From: Szabonella sp046295215
Lineage (GTDB): Bacteria; Pseudomonadota; Alphaproteobacteria; Rhodobacterales; Rhodobacteraceae
NCBI GenBank assembly: GCA_046295215.1
Contig: JBKBNP010000019.1
Span: forward strand, 1-64,000
Length of the DNA: 64,000 bases
Reading direction: 5' to 3'
The notes under the pieces were generated by a model. It worked only from the letters and a program-made list of their open reading frames with translations, was not told where the DNA came from and searched no databases. Of the stretch, positions 44,368 through 53,281 are shown in pieces (within the stretch, counting starts at the first letter, position 1; the number at the start of each line of letters is the position of its first letter). The position numbers were made by a program, and so were the translations under genes.

Positions 44368-45632
44368 GGGCGCAGGCCCTTTGGCAGACGACACTCGACC
44401 CGGCGCAGCTTGTGGCCAAACTCCACCGGCAGGGCTGCGCGGCGCAGGATGACCTGCGCCTCGGCCCCGAGGCGGGCGATGGCTTCGGCCAGCGCGGCTT
44501 GCGCGGCAAGGGCGGCGGGTTCGGGCAGGTCGGGCGGCAGGGTCAGATCGACCTGTCCGAACCCCGTCTGCCAGATGCGGAAATCGGTGATCCGCCCGTC
44601 CGCCTTCAATACCGCATTGCGCAGGATGTCGGGCGTTGCCAGAACCGCCCCGCCCGGCCCGGACAGGCGGAAACAATCGTCCATCCGGCCCACCACCTCG
44701 GCCACCCCCCGCAGGGGCGACCCGCAGGAGCATGGCCGGTCGGACAGTCGCAAGAGGTCGTTCATCCGATACCGCGCAAGGATCTGCGCCTGCCGCCGGA
44801 AACAGGTTACGAGCGGGGAAACCAGCCCCTCGCCCACCGGTTCGAACTCGAAGAACACGGAATCCTCGGCCAGATGCAGCCCGCCCGCCCGGCAGGTCAC
44901 GGCAAAGAGCCCCTCCGTCGCCATGTAGATCTGGTCGAGCGGCAGGCCAAACCCCGCCTCGATGATGGGCCGGTCCACAGGGTCCAGCGTCTCTGCCGCG
45001 CTGAACACACGCCGGGGGTGCAGGCGAAAGCCCGCCTCGACCATATGGCGCAGCACCTTGGGCGGGGCGACGATCACGGTGGGGCTGTAGTCCTCCAACC
45101 CTGCCCGCCAGCCCGTCGCCCCCTCGGCCAGCGCAAAGAACCGCAGGTCCAGATGCGGCACGCGCCGCGCGCTGCCATAAAGCCGGGTGTTCTGTGGCAA
45201 AAGGATCGCGATGCGCTGGCGCTGCCAGAGCATGTCCGCCAGCGCCTTGGCCAGGAGCGTGCCGAGCCAGCGATAGCGTTCGGCCTCGGAAATCACGAAA
45301 TAGCCCCGGTTGCCGCTGGTCCCGGTGCTGGCCCCCACGGTGAACCCGGCAACCCGGCAATCACCCTCCAGCGCCGCGCGCACCGCATCGGCGGTGATAC
45401 CCGCCCGGTTGAAGCGCGCGAAATCGGCCATCAGCGTGGCCTTGTCGACGACCGGCAGATCCTCCAGCCTTTCCGGGGGCGCGCCATAGGCGTCCACGTG
45501 GGGCAGGTCGCGGTCCAGCCAGCGGCGAAGTGCGGTTGCCTGTGCCGCCTCGAACCGCGCCCGGCTCAGGCCCGGGCGCGACAGGCGGCGTGTTGCCCAG
45601 AAACTCGTCAGGGCCTCAAGGAACGCGGTCAT
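44364..45632 (-). CDS. Adenylate-forming enzyme (PaaK / coenzyme F390 synthetase-related)
   Basis: 422 residues. The motif VGASTGTSGNRGYFVISEAER is the phosphate-binding loop, YMATEGLFAVTCRAG the adenine/acid-binding segment, and LARYRMNDLLRLSDRPCSCGSP resembles the PaaK/F390 synthetase region with a Cys pair. The protein lacks the usual C-terminal lysine motif of larger ANL enzymes, in keeping with the CapK/PaaK subgroup. It should activate a carboxylate as acyl-AMP. No carrier protein gene is visible, so the acceptor may be CoA or the neighbouring acyltransferase substrate. Coupled to both neighbours by ATGA overlaps. Confidence 0.78.
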   Translation of the reverse strand: MTAFLEALTSFWATRRLSRPGLSRARFEAAQATALRRWLDRDLPHVDAYGAPPERLEDLPVVDKATLMADFARFNRAGITADAVRAALEGDCRVAGFTVGASTGTSGNRGYFVISEAERYRWLGTLLAKALADMLWQRQRIAILLPQNTRLYGSARRVPHLDLRFFALAEGATGWRAGLEDYSPTVIVAPPKVLRHMVEAGFRLHPRRVFSAAETLDPVDRPIIEAGFGLPLDQIYMATEGLFAVTCRAGGLHLAEDSVFFEFEPVGEGLVSPLVTCFRRQAQILARYRMNDLLRLSDRPCSCGSPLRGVAEVVGRMDDCFRLSGPGGAVLATPDILRNAVLKADGRITDFRIWQTGFGQVDLTLPPDLPEPAALAAQAALAEAIARLGAEAQVILRRAALPVEFGHKLRRVECRLPKGLRP

Positions 45633-46480
45633 TGCGACTTGCCCTGCGCAAGATCATGGTGGGTCGGCTCCGGGTCATGGCACAGCACCACATCGCCCCC
45701 GGCGCGGCCGAACGCCTCCACAAGGTCCGTCGACCGGCCAATCGCCGCAGGGTCTGCCGCGATCAGTTGCGCAGGGTAGCCCGGACGCTTTGGCTCCGGC
45801 AGCGCGGCCTTCAGCCATTGCGCATCAACGCCGTAGAGCAAGGGCCGGGACAATTGCGGAAACACCAGCCCGAAATGCCCCTCGGCATGGCCCGGAAGCG
45901 GCAGCGCAAGCATCGCGCCATCGCCGAACAGGTCATGCCCCTGCAGGGTCTCGGTCGCTCTGCCACTTGCAGAGAAATCCAGCGGGACAAGGCCCGCGCT
46001 CTCGATCAGGTCCATCCGGTCCGCGAAGCCCGGGGGCAGCAGTTCGGGGAAAACCCCATGGCGCAGATTGGCCAGCCCTCCGCGCGCCCGCAGGGCATTC
46101 CATGCCGCGCCACTCGCCACAAATCGCGCCTTGGGAAACAAGGCGAGGCCCGAGACATGATCGACATGGAAATGCGTCACAACCACCCGCGTCACATCCT
46201 CGGGGCGCAGTCTGTGACGCGCAAGGAAAACCTCCGGCTGGCCATCCACCACCAGCCGCGGCCGCAGGATCCGCCCGTAGAGGCGCAGGCCGAGGCTCCG
46301 CCCCGGGGCCGTCACCGAATGGTCGGTATAGCCGGTGTCGATCAGCACCGGCCCGACCCGAGGGCTGAGAAACAGCCCATAGCGCACCCACAGCGCCCGC
46401 TGCCGCCAGCGTCCACCGCGCAGGATGAACCGTTCCGGCGCGTCGACAAACGCGCTGTTGGCAAAGACAGGGGCCGTCAT
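45629..46480 (-). CDS. MBL-fold metallo-hydrolase
   Basis: 283 residues. The zinc motif HFHVDH (in VVVTHFHVDHVSGL), the later GHAEGHFGL histidine, the bridging Asp in YGVDAQW and the final CHDPEP histidine complete the metallo-beta-lactamase site. Overall it resembles the lactonase/thioesterase branch (N-acyl-homoserine lactonase-like), not true beta-lactamases. ATG 46480 overlaps the epimerase stop. In this operon it may hydrolyse a thioester or lactone intermediate. Confidence 0.85.
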   Translation of the reverse strand: MTAPVFANSAFVDAPERFILRGGRWRQRALWVRYGLFLSPRVGPVLIDTGYTDHSVTAPGRSLGLRLYGRILRPRLVVDGQPEVFLARHRLRPEDVTRVVVTHFHVDHVSGLALFPKARFVASGAAWNALRARGGLANLRHGVFPELLPPGFADRMDLIESAGLVPLDFSASGRATETLQGHDLFGDGAMLALPLPGHAEGHFGLVFPQLSRPLLYGVDAQWLKAALPEPKRPGYPAQLIAADPAAIGRSTDLVEAFGRAGGDVVLCHDPEPTHHDLAQGKSQ

Positions 46481-47466
46481 CCGGTCCGTCCCCCGGCAAA
46501 GGTCCGTGCCAGACCCTCCTCGAACGAGATCTGTGGCCGCCACCCCAGCCCGGCCCCTGCCGCCGTCAGATCAAGGCTTTGGGCATAGGCGAACAGCGCC
46601 AGCCCATAGCGCGTGACAGCGGGTTCCGGCGCGCCCGGCAGCAGAAGGCTTGCGCGCTCAATGAGCCCCGCCACGGCCATCAGCGGGCCAAGCGGCATCC
46701 GCCGCCAGCGCAAGGGCACCCCCGCCCGGGCGCAGGCCTGACCGGCGATTTCGGGCACCGGCAGCACCTCGCCGCCCGAGATGTTGAAAACCTGCCCTTC
46801 CGCTGCCGCCCCGGCGTCAAGTGCCGCCATGACCGCCGCAACGGCATCCCCGATATGGGTCAGGTCGATCCGTGCGCACCCGTCCCGCAACAGGGGCAGC
46901 GGCCCCCGCCTTGCCGCCCGCAAAAGGCGCGGCAAAAGGGCCGTGTCGCCCGCGCCATAGATCCCCCGGGGGCGCAGCACCACCGGGCCAAGGGCGGGGG
47001 CGTCCAGCACCAGCCGCTCTGCCGCCCGCTTGGTCCTTGCATAAGCGTTGAACGGGGGGGGCAGCGGGTCGCTTTCACGCACGCCCAACTGGTCGATCGG
47101 CGCAAAACTGACCGAGGAACTGGAGACGAACACGAACCGCGAAACCCCGATCCCCGCGCAGAACTCGAGCAGGTTCCGCGTCGCGGTCACATTCGCCACC
47201 TCGAAGGCCTGCGCCCGGCCATGGGGCGAGGATCGCGCGGCACAATGGACAACGGCACGCAGATCGCACAGCCGCTCGGCCACCCCCGGCGCGAAAGGCC
47301 GCGCCAGATCCTGTTCGAGCATCTCGAACCCCTCGGCCCGCAGCGCCGCACAGTGCCGGGCATCGCGTCCGGCCCCGATCACGCGCACACCCTCCTGCCG
47401 CAACCGGCGCAGCACCGCCCCCCCGAGAAAGCCGGTCGCCCCGGTGACGAGAACCCGTCCCGCCAT
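46477..47466 (-). CDS. NAD-dependent epimerase/dehydratase (extended SDR)
   Basis: 329 residues. The nucleotide motif VTGATGFLGGAVLRRL starts at residue 7, and the catalytic YARTKRAAERL supplies YxxxK after FVSSSSVSF. The later RPRGIYGAGD and DLTHIGDAVAAV stretches fit the 3-beta-HSD/OleD-like branch as well as sugar epimerases. ATG 47466 is preferred because the longer frame enters the upstream gene. Inference: reduces the beta-keto product of the KAS III-like enzyme encoded one gene earlier. Confidence 0.83.
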   Translation of the reverse strand: MAGRVLVTGATGFLGGAVLRRLRQEGVRVIGAGRDARHCAALRAEGFEMLEQDLARPFAPGVAERLCDLRAVVHCAARSSPHGRAQAFEVANVTATRNLLEFCAGIGVSRFVFVSSSSVSFAPIDQLGVRESDPLPPPFNAYARTKRAAERLVLDAPALGPVVLRPRGIYGAGDTALLPRLLRAARRGPLPLLRDGCARIDLTHIGDAVAAVMAALDAGAAAEGQVFNISGGEVLPVPEIAGQACARAGVPLRWRRMPLGPLMAVAGLIERASLLLPGAPEPAVTRYGLALFAYAQSLDLTAAGAGLGWRPQISFEEGLARTFAGGRTG

Positions 47467-47467
47467 C

Positions 47468-48460
47468 TCAGGCCACCAGCGCGAGGCCGCCAAAGGACAC
47501 CCCCGCCGATGTGCCCAGCATCAGCACCCTCGCACCCGGCCACACCCGCCCCTCCCGCCGCGCCATATCGAGCGCGAAGGGAATCGAGGCCGCAATCTGG
47601 TTGCCATGGCTGGTGGCGATGTTCACCACCCGGTCGGGGGCAAAGCCCGTCAGGCGGATCATATGCGCAAGCCCTGCCGGGCTCGCCTGATGCGGGACGA
47701 CAAGATCCACCTCCCCGGGCCGCCAGCCTGCGCGGTCCAGCAATTCCGCGACAAACCCGCCGAAATGCTGCGCCGCCAGCCGGAACAGCGCCTTGCCATC
47801 CATCGCAAACAGGCTGTGTTCTGCAAACTCCTGCGCCTGCGTGACAAAATCGAACCGCGTGCCGCCCGCCCCGATGCCGCAGGCGGCATAGGCCGAGGGG
47901 TAGCTGCGCAACAGGCTCGCCACAACACCGCAGGGTTCCCCGTCTCCGGCCCGCGACAGCACCGCCGCCCCGGCCCCGTCGCCGAACAGGGCCGCCGTTT
48001 CCGGGTCACTCGCCCAGGGCAGCGCGCGCGAGGCAACCTCGGAAGAGACCACCAGAACATGATCTGCCGCGCCCGCCGCGATCTGCCGGGCCGCTGTTTC
48101 AAACGCGGTCACAAAGCTCAGGCAGGTGCTGTTGACATCGAACGCGCCCGCCGCGCCATCCGCCATGCCAAGGCCCCTCATCACCAGCGGCGCGGTCGCG
48201 GGGATCGGTTGATAGGGCACCGCCGCCCCGCAGATCACCGTGTCGATCTCGCCAGCCTCCAGCCCCGCATCCGCAAGGGCGGCGCGCGCGGCGGCGACGC
48301 CCATGGAAACCTGATCCTCGGAGCCGCAGACATGCCGCGCCACAACGCCCGTGGCGCGTTCCAGCCGTCCCGGCGCAAGCCCGAGATCGCGCTCGATGTC
48401 GCGGGTCAGAAGCCGACGATCCGGCAGCGCCCGCCCCGTGCCAGAGATCCTGACTGTCAT
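47468..48460 (-). CDS. KAS III-like 3-oxoacyl synthase (FabH/OleA type)
   Basis: 330-residue thiolase-fold condensing enzyme. The catalytic Cys is at residue 113 (DVNSTCLSF), His in VPHQAS, and Asn in ATSHGNQIAAS; the end GTSAGVSFGGLALV is typical. It is not a housekeeping fabH by context: it heads an operon of tailoring genes. Such enzymes join an acyl-CoA starter with malonyl-ACP or a second acyl-CoA. ATG 48460 is chosen over an upstream frame with no conserved content. A 122-bp gap upstream may hold the operon promoter. Confidence 0.87.
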   Translation of the reverse strand: MTVRISGTGRALPDRRLLTRDIERDLGLAPGRLERATGVVARHVCGSEDQVSMGVAAARAALADAGLEAGEIDTVICGAAVPYQPIPATAPLVMRGLGMADGAAGAFDVNSTCLSFVTAFETAARQIAAGAADHVLVVSSEVASRALPWASDPETAALFGDGAGAAVLSRAGDGEPCGVVASLLRSYPSAYAACGIGAGGTRFDFVTQAQEFAEHSLFAMDGKALFRLAAQHFGGFVAELLDRAGWRPGEVDLVVPHQASPAGLAHMIRLTGFAPDRVVNIATSHGNQIAASIPFALDMARREGRVWPGARVLMLGTSAGVSFGGLALVA

Positions 48461-48582
48461 CCTTGGCACCATCCCGACTGCTGAAACCCTTGCAGGCCGG
48501 AACGATACCACCTCGCCGGGGGCATGCAAATTCGATCTGTCGGAACCTGCGCGGAAGGCCCTCGCGCCCCGTCCCGAACCTG

Positions 48583-49431
48583 TCAGCAAAAGCGCCGGAA
48601 ACGCTCCACGATTGTATCAAGAACGTCATTCGGATCGCGCTGCCACCAGTCGCGGGCCGAGAACACCTCCACCTCGCAGGGGCCGTCATATCCCGCAGAT
48701 TCGACCATTGCCCGGATCGCACGCAGATCGGCCACGCCATCGCCCATCATGCCCCGGTCAAGCAACATGTCGCCAGTCCGTTCCAGCCAGTCGCAGAGGT
48801 GATAGCCCAGAATGCGCCCCTTGGCCCGCGCAAGGCTTTCACCCAGCCGCCGGTCCCACCAGACGTGATAGACATCGACCGCGATCCCCAGATTCACCGC
48901 CCCCACCCGGTCACACACCTCCAGCGCATCGGCCACGGTGAAAAGGCAGGTCCGGTTGCCGCCGAACATCGGGTTGAGCGGTTCCAGCGCCAATGAGACG
49001 CCACACGCGGCGGCATGGGGCGCAAGGGCCGCCACGCGGTCGGCGAGGCGGTTGACCGTTTCCGCCAGCCCCTTTGTCCCCGGTTCCGTGCCGCCCGTCA
49101 CGATGGTCAGGACCGGCGCCCCCAGAGCAGCCGCCATCTCGATGCTGGCACGCGCCGCGTCCATCGCGCCCGAGGGCGCATCGGACCCGACCAGATAGGG
49201 CGTGCGGCAGAGGCCATCCACCCGCATCCCCGCCGCCCGCGTGCGGTTGCCGATCTCCACCGCGCGCGTGCCGATTTCCCGCCGCCAGAACACGATGCCG
49301 CCATAGCCGCGCGCGGCACAGGCGTCGATCACCCGCTCGACCGGCCACCCGGCCCCCCTGCCGTCCAGATTATGCCCCAGCGTCGCGGTGTTCAGCGCCA
49401 GCGCCGACAGATCCCGCGAGAAATCGCGCAT
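48583..49431 (-). CDS. Sugar phosphate isomerase/epimerase-like TIM barrel (IolE type)
   Basis: 282 residues. The AP-endonuclease-2 TIM barrel pattern is visible, with probable metal ligands in SLALEPLNPMFGGNRTC, GIAVDVYHVWWD and GPCEVEVFS. Homologues isomerise or dehydrate sugars and cyclitols. The start lies one base after the DUF993 stop, so the two are cotranscribed; it is the last gene of the operon beginning at 54849. Confidence 0.83.
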   Translation of the reverse strand: MRDFSRDLSALALNTATLGHNLDGRGAGWPVERVIDACAARGYGGIVFWRREIGTRAVEIGNRTRAAGMRVDGLCRTPYLVGSDAPSGAMDAARASIEMAAALGAPVLTIVTGGTEPGTKGLAETVNRLADRVAALAPHAAACGVSLALEPLNPMFGGNRTCLFTVADALEVCDRVGAVNLGIAVDVYHVWWDRRLGESLARAKGRILGYHLCDWLERTGDMLLDRGMMGDGVADLRAIRAMVESAGYDGPCEVEVFSARDWWQRDPNDVLDTIVERFRRFC

Positions 49432-49432
49432 C

Positions 49433-50581
49433 TCAGACCCCGTAAAGCGCGAGCAGCCGTTTCATCCGGTCCACCGCAAGGTCCGGGGCGCGGAGCAACC
49501 CGCAGCCATCGGCGAGCCGGAAGGTTTCGGTGAAATAGGGCAAGGGCCGCATCGCCTGCGCACCGCCCAGCATCACGAAATGATCCTGAAACCCGTTGAG
49601 CCATGCAAGGAATACAACGCCCGTCTTGTAATACTGCGTCGGCGCGCGGAAGATCAGCCGCGCCAGCGGCACGGTCGGATCCAGCACCGCACGGAACCCG
49701 GCGCGGTCCCCTGCCCCCAGCCGCCCGACCGCATGGGCCGCCGCAGGCGCCAGCGGGTCGAAGATCCCCAGCAGCGCATGGCTGAAGCCCTTGTCATCCC
49801 CCTCGATCAGTTCGGGATAGTTGAAATCGTCGCCCGTATACATCTTCACGCCTTCGGGCAGGCGGCGGCGCATGGCGATTTCCTTGTCCTTGTCCAGAAG
49901 GCTGATCTTGATGCCATCGACCGATGTGCGGTTGCGCCCGATCACCTCCAGCGCCACCTCCATCGCATCAGGGAAGCCCGCACAGCCCCAGTAGCCGGCA
50001 AGGGCCGGGTCGAACATATCCCCCAGCCAGTGCAGGATCACCGGATGGTCACAGGCCGACAGCACAGCGTCATAGACCCGCAGATAATCCTGTGGCCCCC
50101 GCGCCACGCGGGCCAGCGCCCGGCTCGCCATCAGGATGATGCGCGCATCAAGGCGCTGGATCGCCTCCAACTGTTCCATATAGGCGCGGATCACATCGTC
50201 AAGGCTGCCCGCGTCCCTTGGGTCCAGATGGTCGGTCCCGCAGCCGTTTGCCACCATCGCATCCGGCAATTCCGCCCGCGTGCGGCGGATCAATTCCAGT
50301 GCGCCCGGCCAATCGAGCCCCATGCCGCGCTGCGCCGTATCCATCGCCTCGGCAATCCCGAGCCCCAGCCCCGCCAGATGGTGCCGGAAGGACATGGTTG
50401 CCGCCCAGTCCACGCTCGCCCGCCCCGAAGGGTCATTGGCGGTGAAGGGGTCCGCCACGACATGCGCGGCGGAATAGACGGTGCGCACCGCATCCCGCCC
50501 CAGCCTGCCCGCCGCGATCGGCGTGCCGCAAAGCGTGTAATCGGCCAGACGGCCCATCGTATCCGGCAGAGCGATTTTCAT
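49433..50581 (-). CDS. DUF993 protein, dihydrodipicolinate synthase-like aldolase/lyase
   Basis: 382 residues, DUF993 family by length and pattern (GCGTDHLDP, HWLGDMFDPALAGYWGC, PTQYYKTGVVFLAWLNGFQDHF). The segment SVDGIKISLLDKDKE aligns with the Schiff-base lysine motif of dihydrodipicolinate synthase-like lyases, so the Lys in GIK is the likely catalytic residue. The substrate is unknown. It is commonly found near IolE-like and dehydrogenase genes, as here. Gap to the SDR upstream is 11 bp. Confidence 0.8.
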   Translation of the reverse strand: MKIALPDTMGRLADYTLCGTPIAAGRLGRDAVRTVYSAAHVVADPFTANDPSGRASVDWAATMSFRHHLAGLGLGIAEAMDTAQRGMGLDWPGALELIRRTRAELPDAMVANGCGTDHLDPRDAGSLDDVIRAYMEQLEAIQRLDARIILMASRALARVARGPQDYLRVYDAVLSACDHPVILHWLGDMFDPALAGYWGCAGFPDAMEVALEVIGRNRTSVDGIKISLLDKDKEIAMRRRLPEGVKMYTGDDFNYPELIEGDDKGFSHALLGIFDPLAPAAAHAVGRLGAGDRAGFRAVLDPTVPLARLIFRAPTQYYKTGVVFLAWLNGFQDHFVMLGGAQAMRPLPYFTETFRLADGCGLLRAPDLAVDRMKRLLALYGV

Positions 50582-50592
50582 GGGCTGACCTT

Positions 50593-51360
50593 TCAGAAAC
50601 GGGATACCAGCATCCCGGCATCCGCCGCGATTGCCTGTCCGGTGGTATAGGGGAGCCGCCCGGTGGCGAGCGACGCGATGATTGCACCCACCTCGGCAGG
50701 CTGGCCGACGCGGGGCAACAGGGTCAAACCTTCAGCCGCGCGCTGGCGATACATCTCGATCACCGGGGCGGTCATGTCGGTCTCGATCAGGCCGGGCTGA
50801 ACATCATAGACGGCAATCTCCTCGGCCCCCAGCCGCACCGCAAGCGCCTTGGACACCATGGCTGCCGCCGCCTTCGACGCGCAATATTCCGCGCGCTGGA
50901 CCGCCACCGCATTGGCATTGGCCGAGGTCACGGTGACGATGGAATGGAAGAGATCCGCAGGCCGGTCCCGCGCCAGCAGGCCGCGCGCAAATGCCTGCGA
51001 CAGAAAGAACACCGCCTTGGCATTGACCGACAGGCAGCGGTCCCAGCTTGCCTCGGTCACGTCCAGCAAATCGCCCCGGCTCAGAACCCCGACGCCTGCA
51101 TTGTTGATCAGCGTGGTCAGCGGGCCAAGGTCAGCCTCGATCCGGGCAAGTGCCGGCTCATGGGCCGACAGGTCGGCCACATTAAACGGGGCGGCCACCA
51201 CCGGCACCCCCAGCACAGCGATCCTGTCCACCGCGCGCGCCAGTTCGTCATCCGCCACCGGGCCATTCACCGCGATGGCAAAACCTTCGCGCGCCAAGGC
51301 CTCGGCGGTCGCAAGACCGATCCCGCGCGATGATCCTGTGACCAGTGCTGCCTGCCTCAT
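50593..51360 (-). CDS. SDR family oxidoreductase (3-ketoacyl-ACP reductase-like)
   Basis: 255 residues. VTGSSRGIGLATAEAL is the cofactor motif, INNAGVG follows, and the active-site Ser/Tyr/Lys lie in VTVTSANANAVAVQRAEYCASKAA. PGLIETDM and the C-terminal GQAIAADAGMLVSRF are common in FabG-like sugar alcohol dehydrogenases. The start overlaps the acyl-CoA dehydrogenase stop (ATGA), tying the fatty-acid-type and sugar-type halves of the operon together. Confidence 0.87.
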   Translation of the reverse strand: MRQAALVTGSSRGIGLATAEALAREGFAIAVNGPVADDELARAVDRIAVLGVPVVAAPFNVADLSAHEPALARIEADLGPLTTLINNAGVGVLSRGDLLDVTEASWDRCLSVNAKAVFFLSQAFARGLLARDRPADLFHSIVTVTSANANAVAVQRAEYCASKAAAAMVSKALAVRLGAEEIAVYDVQPGLIETDMTAPVIEMYRQRAAEGLTLLPRVGQPAEVGAIIASLATGRLPYTTGQAIAADAGMLVSRF

Positions 51361-52502
51361 GCCTTGGCACCTTTCCGCATCAATTCCCGCGCGATGATCA
51401 TGCGCTGGATCTGGTTCGTGCCTTCATAGATCTGGCAGATCTTGGCGTCGCGGTAGAGCCGTTCCACCTCCACCCCCCGGATATAGCCCGACCCGCCGAA
51501 AACCTGCACCGCATCCGACGTGCGCGCCACGGCCATGTCGCCCGCAAAGCATTTGGCCATGGAACAGGCCTTGGTCGCGTCCTGCCCCAGATCCAGCTTC
51601 ATCGCCGCCGAATGGACCAGCAGGCGCGCAGCCTCGATATCCTTGGCCATATCGGCCAGCAGCCATTGCACGCCCTGAAATTCGGCAATCGCCTTGCCGA
51701 ATTGCCGCCGGGTGCCTGCATGATCAACCGCAGCCTCCAATCCGGCCTGCGCGATGCCGACCGCCAGCGCCCCGATGCCGACACGGCCCTTGTCCAGCAC
51801 GCTCATCATCATGTGGAACCCGCGCCCCGGATCGCCCAGAAGCGAACCGGGGGGAAGCCGCACATCAGCAAAAGTCAATGCGCCCACCTGACTGGCACAC
51901 TGACCCATTTTCGACTCCTTCGGCCCGCGTTCAACACCAGCGGTGTGAAGATCGACGATGAAAATGGACATGCCGCGATTGCCCGCCGCCGCATCCGTCC
52001 GCGCCAGCACGAATCCCAGATCGGCGACAGGCGCATTGTGGATCCAGACCTTTGACCCGTTGAGCCGCCAGCCCTCGCCGTCGCGTTCCGCCGTGGTGCG
52101 GATGCCTGATACATCGGTCCCGGCCTCGGTTTCCGTGATGCAATAGGCCACGCGGATTTTCATCGCGAGGATACCTGTCAGCAACGCCCGCTGCGCCTCG
52201 GTCCCGTGCCGCACCAGCAGCGTTGCGATCAGTTCCACCAGCCCGCATTGGTCGGCCACGCTCGCGCAGCCGCGGGACAATTCCTCCATCACCACGGCAT
52301 AGGTCAGCGTATCGAACCCCGGCCCGCCCATCGCCTCGGGCACCGCGATGCCGAAAAGGCCCAGCTTGGCCATTTCGTCATAAATCTCTGCCGGAAACCG
52401 CTCGTCCCTGTCCAATCCCTCGGCAGCCGGGCGGATCACCGCATCGGCAAAGGCGCGCACGGTGTCGCGGACCTGTTCCTGCATTGGGGTCAGGAACATC
52501 AC
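51357..52502 (-). CDS. Acyl-CoA dehydrogenase
   Basis: 381 residues, a textbook short/medium-chain enzyme: CITETEAGTDVSG, LNGSKVWIHNAPVADLGFVLART, QVFGGSGYIRGVEVERLYRDAKICQIYEGTNQIQRMIIARELM. The Glu in YEGTNQIQ is the catalytic base. It is quite different from the acyl-CoA dehydrogenase at 2714, whose sequence is more divergent. Cotranscribed with the hydratase upstream. Confidence 0.93.
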   Translation of the reverse strand: MMFLTPMQEQVRDTVRAFADAVIRPAAEGLDRDERFPAEIYDEMAKLGLFGIAVPEAMGGPGFDTLTYAVVMEELSRGCASVADQCGLVELIATLLVRHGTEAQRALLTGILAMKIRVAYCITETEAGTDVSGIRTTAERDGEGWRLNGSKVWIHNAPVADLGFVLARTDAAAGNRGMSIFIVDLHTAGVERGPKESKMGQCASQVGALTFADVRLPPGSLLGDPGRGFHMMMSVLDKGRVGIGALAVGIAQAGLEAAVDHAGTRRQFGKAIAEFQGVQWLLADMAKDIEAARLLVHSAAMKLDLGQDATKACSMAKCFAGDMAVARTSDAVQVFGGSGYIRGVEVERLYRDAKICQIYEGTNQIQRMIIARELMRKGAKA

Positions 52503-53281
52503 GCCTCCCCCCGCCCGAAATCGGGTTTGCGTTTCTCACGGAAGGCAGCCAACCCCTCGGCCAGATCGTCGGATGCCGCAGCAATCGTTCCGGCCAGCGA
52601 TTCCAGCACGCGAGCCGTCTCCTCGCCCTCGGCGGCGTTGACCAGCATCTTGGTCAGTTCATTCGCGCGGGGGGACCGGGACAGCACCCGCGCGGCAACC
52701 CCCTTCGCCGCCGCCATCCCCTCACCCTTCGGCACAACCTGATCGACAAGCCCCAGCCGCACCGCAGCCTCGGCATCGAACACCTCACCGAACAGCGCCA
52801 TCCGCCGCACCGCCTGCGGCCCGAAGCGGCGCAGCGCGCGCTGCGTGCCGGACCAGCCGGGAATGACCCCCAAGCCCGGTTCGGGCTGGCCGATCCGCAC
52901 ATGCGCCTCGGCAATCCGCAGATCGGCACAGGCCGCCAGTTCCAGCCCGCCGCCCAGACAATGCCCGTTCAGCACCGCAATCAAGGGCTGGCGCAACCGC
53001 GCCAGCGCGTCAAAGGCCGCATGACCATCGCGCACCCAATGCCGCCCAAAATCAAGTGCCGAATTGCCCGACCATGCCGCGATGTCGCCCCCCGCGCAAA
53101 AGGACCGATCCCCTTCGCCCGTGAGGATCACCACCTCCGCCCCCGACCGCTCGATCACGCGACACAGCGGGACCAAGGCATCCACCATTTCCGCATCCAG
53201 CGCGTTCAGTTTCTCGGGGCGGCGGATCGTCAGCGTCGCCACCCGTCCCGTGATTTGCAGATCAAGCCGCGGGTCGGTCAT
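52499..53281 (-). CDS. Enoyl-CoA hydratase/isomerase
   Basis: 260 residues. Unlike the crotonase at 3919, both classic glutamates are present: GGGLELAACADLR (equivalent to Glu144 of the rat enzyme) and IGQPEPGLG (Glu164). The oxyanion-hole segment GEGDRSFCAGGDIAAW is also intact. It should hydrate enoyl-CoA made by the neighbouring dehydrogenase. Starts in the CoA-transferase stop. Confidence 0.9.
   Translation of the reverse strand: MTDPRLDLQITGRVATLTIRRPEKLNALDAEMVDALVPLCRVIERSGAEVVILTGEGDRSFCAGGDIAAWSGNSALDFGRHWVRDGHAAFDALARLRQPLIAVLNGHCLGGGLELAACADLRIAEAHVRIGQPEPGLGVIPGWSGTQRALRRFGPQAVRRMALFGEVFDAEAAVRLGLVDQVVPKGEGMAAAKGVAARVLSRSPRANELTKMLVNAAEGEETARVLESLAGTIAAASDDLAEGLAAFREKRKPDFGRGEA

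Noticed and set aside
44412..45779. 455-codon plus-strand open frame
   Set aside because: Antisense to the adenylate-forming gene; no signature and no start signal.
42263..48460. Calling the six-gene operon an oleABCD hydrocarbon locus
   Set aside because: There is no alpha/beta-hydrolase OleB and no full-length OleC-type ligase; the adenylate-forming and MBL proteins are from other families, so only a functional analogy is kept.
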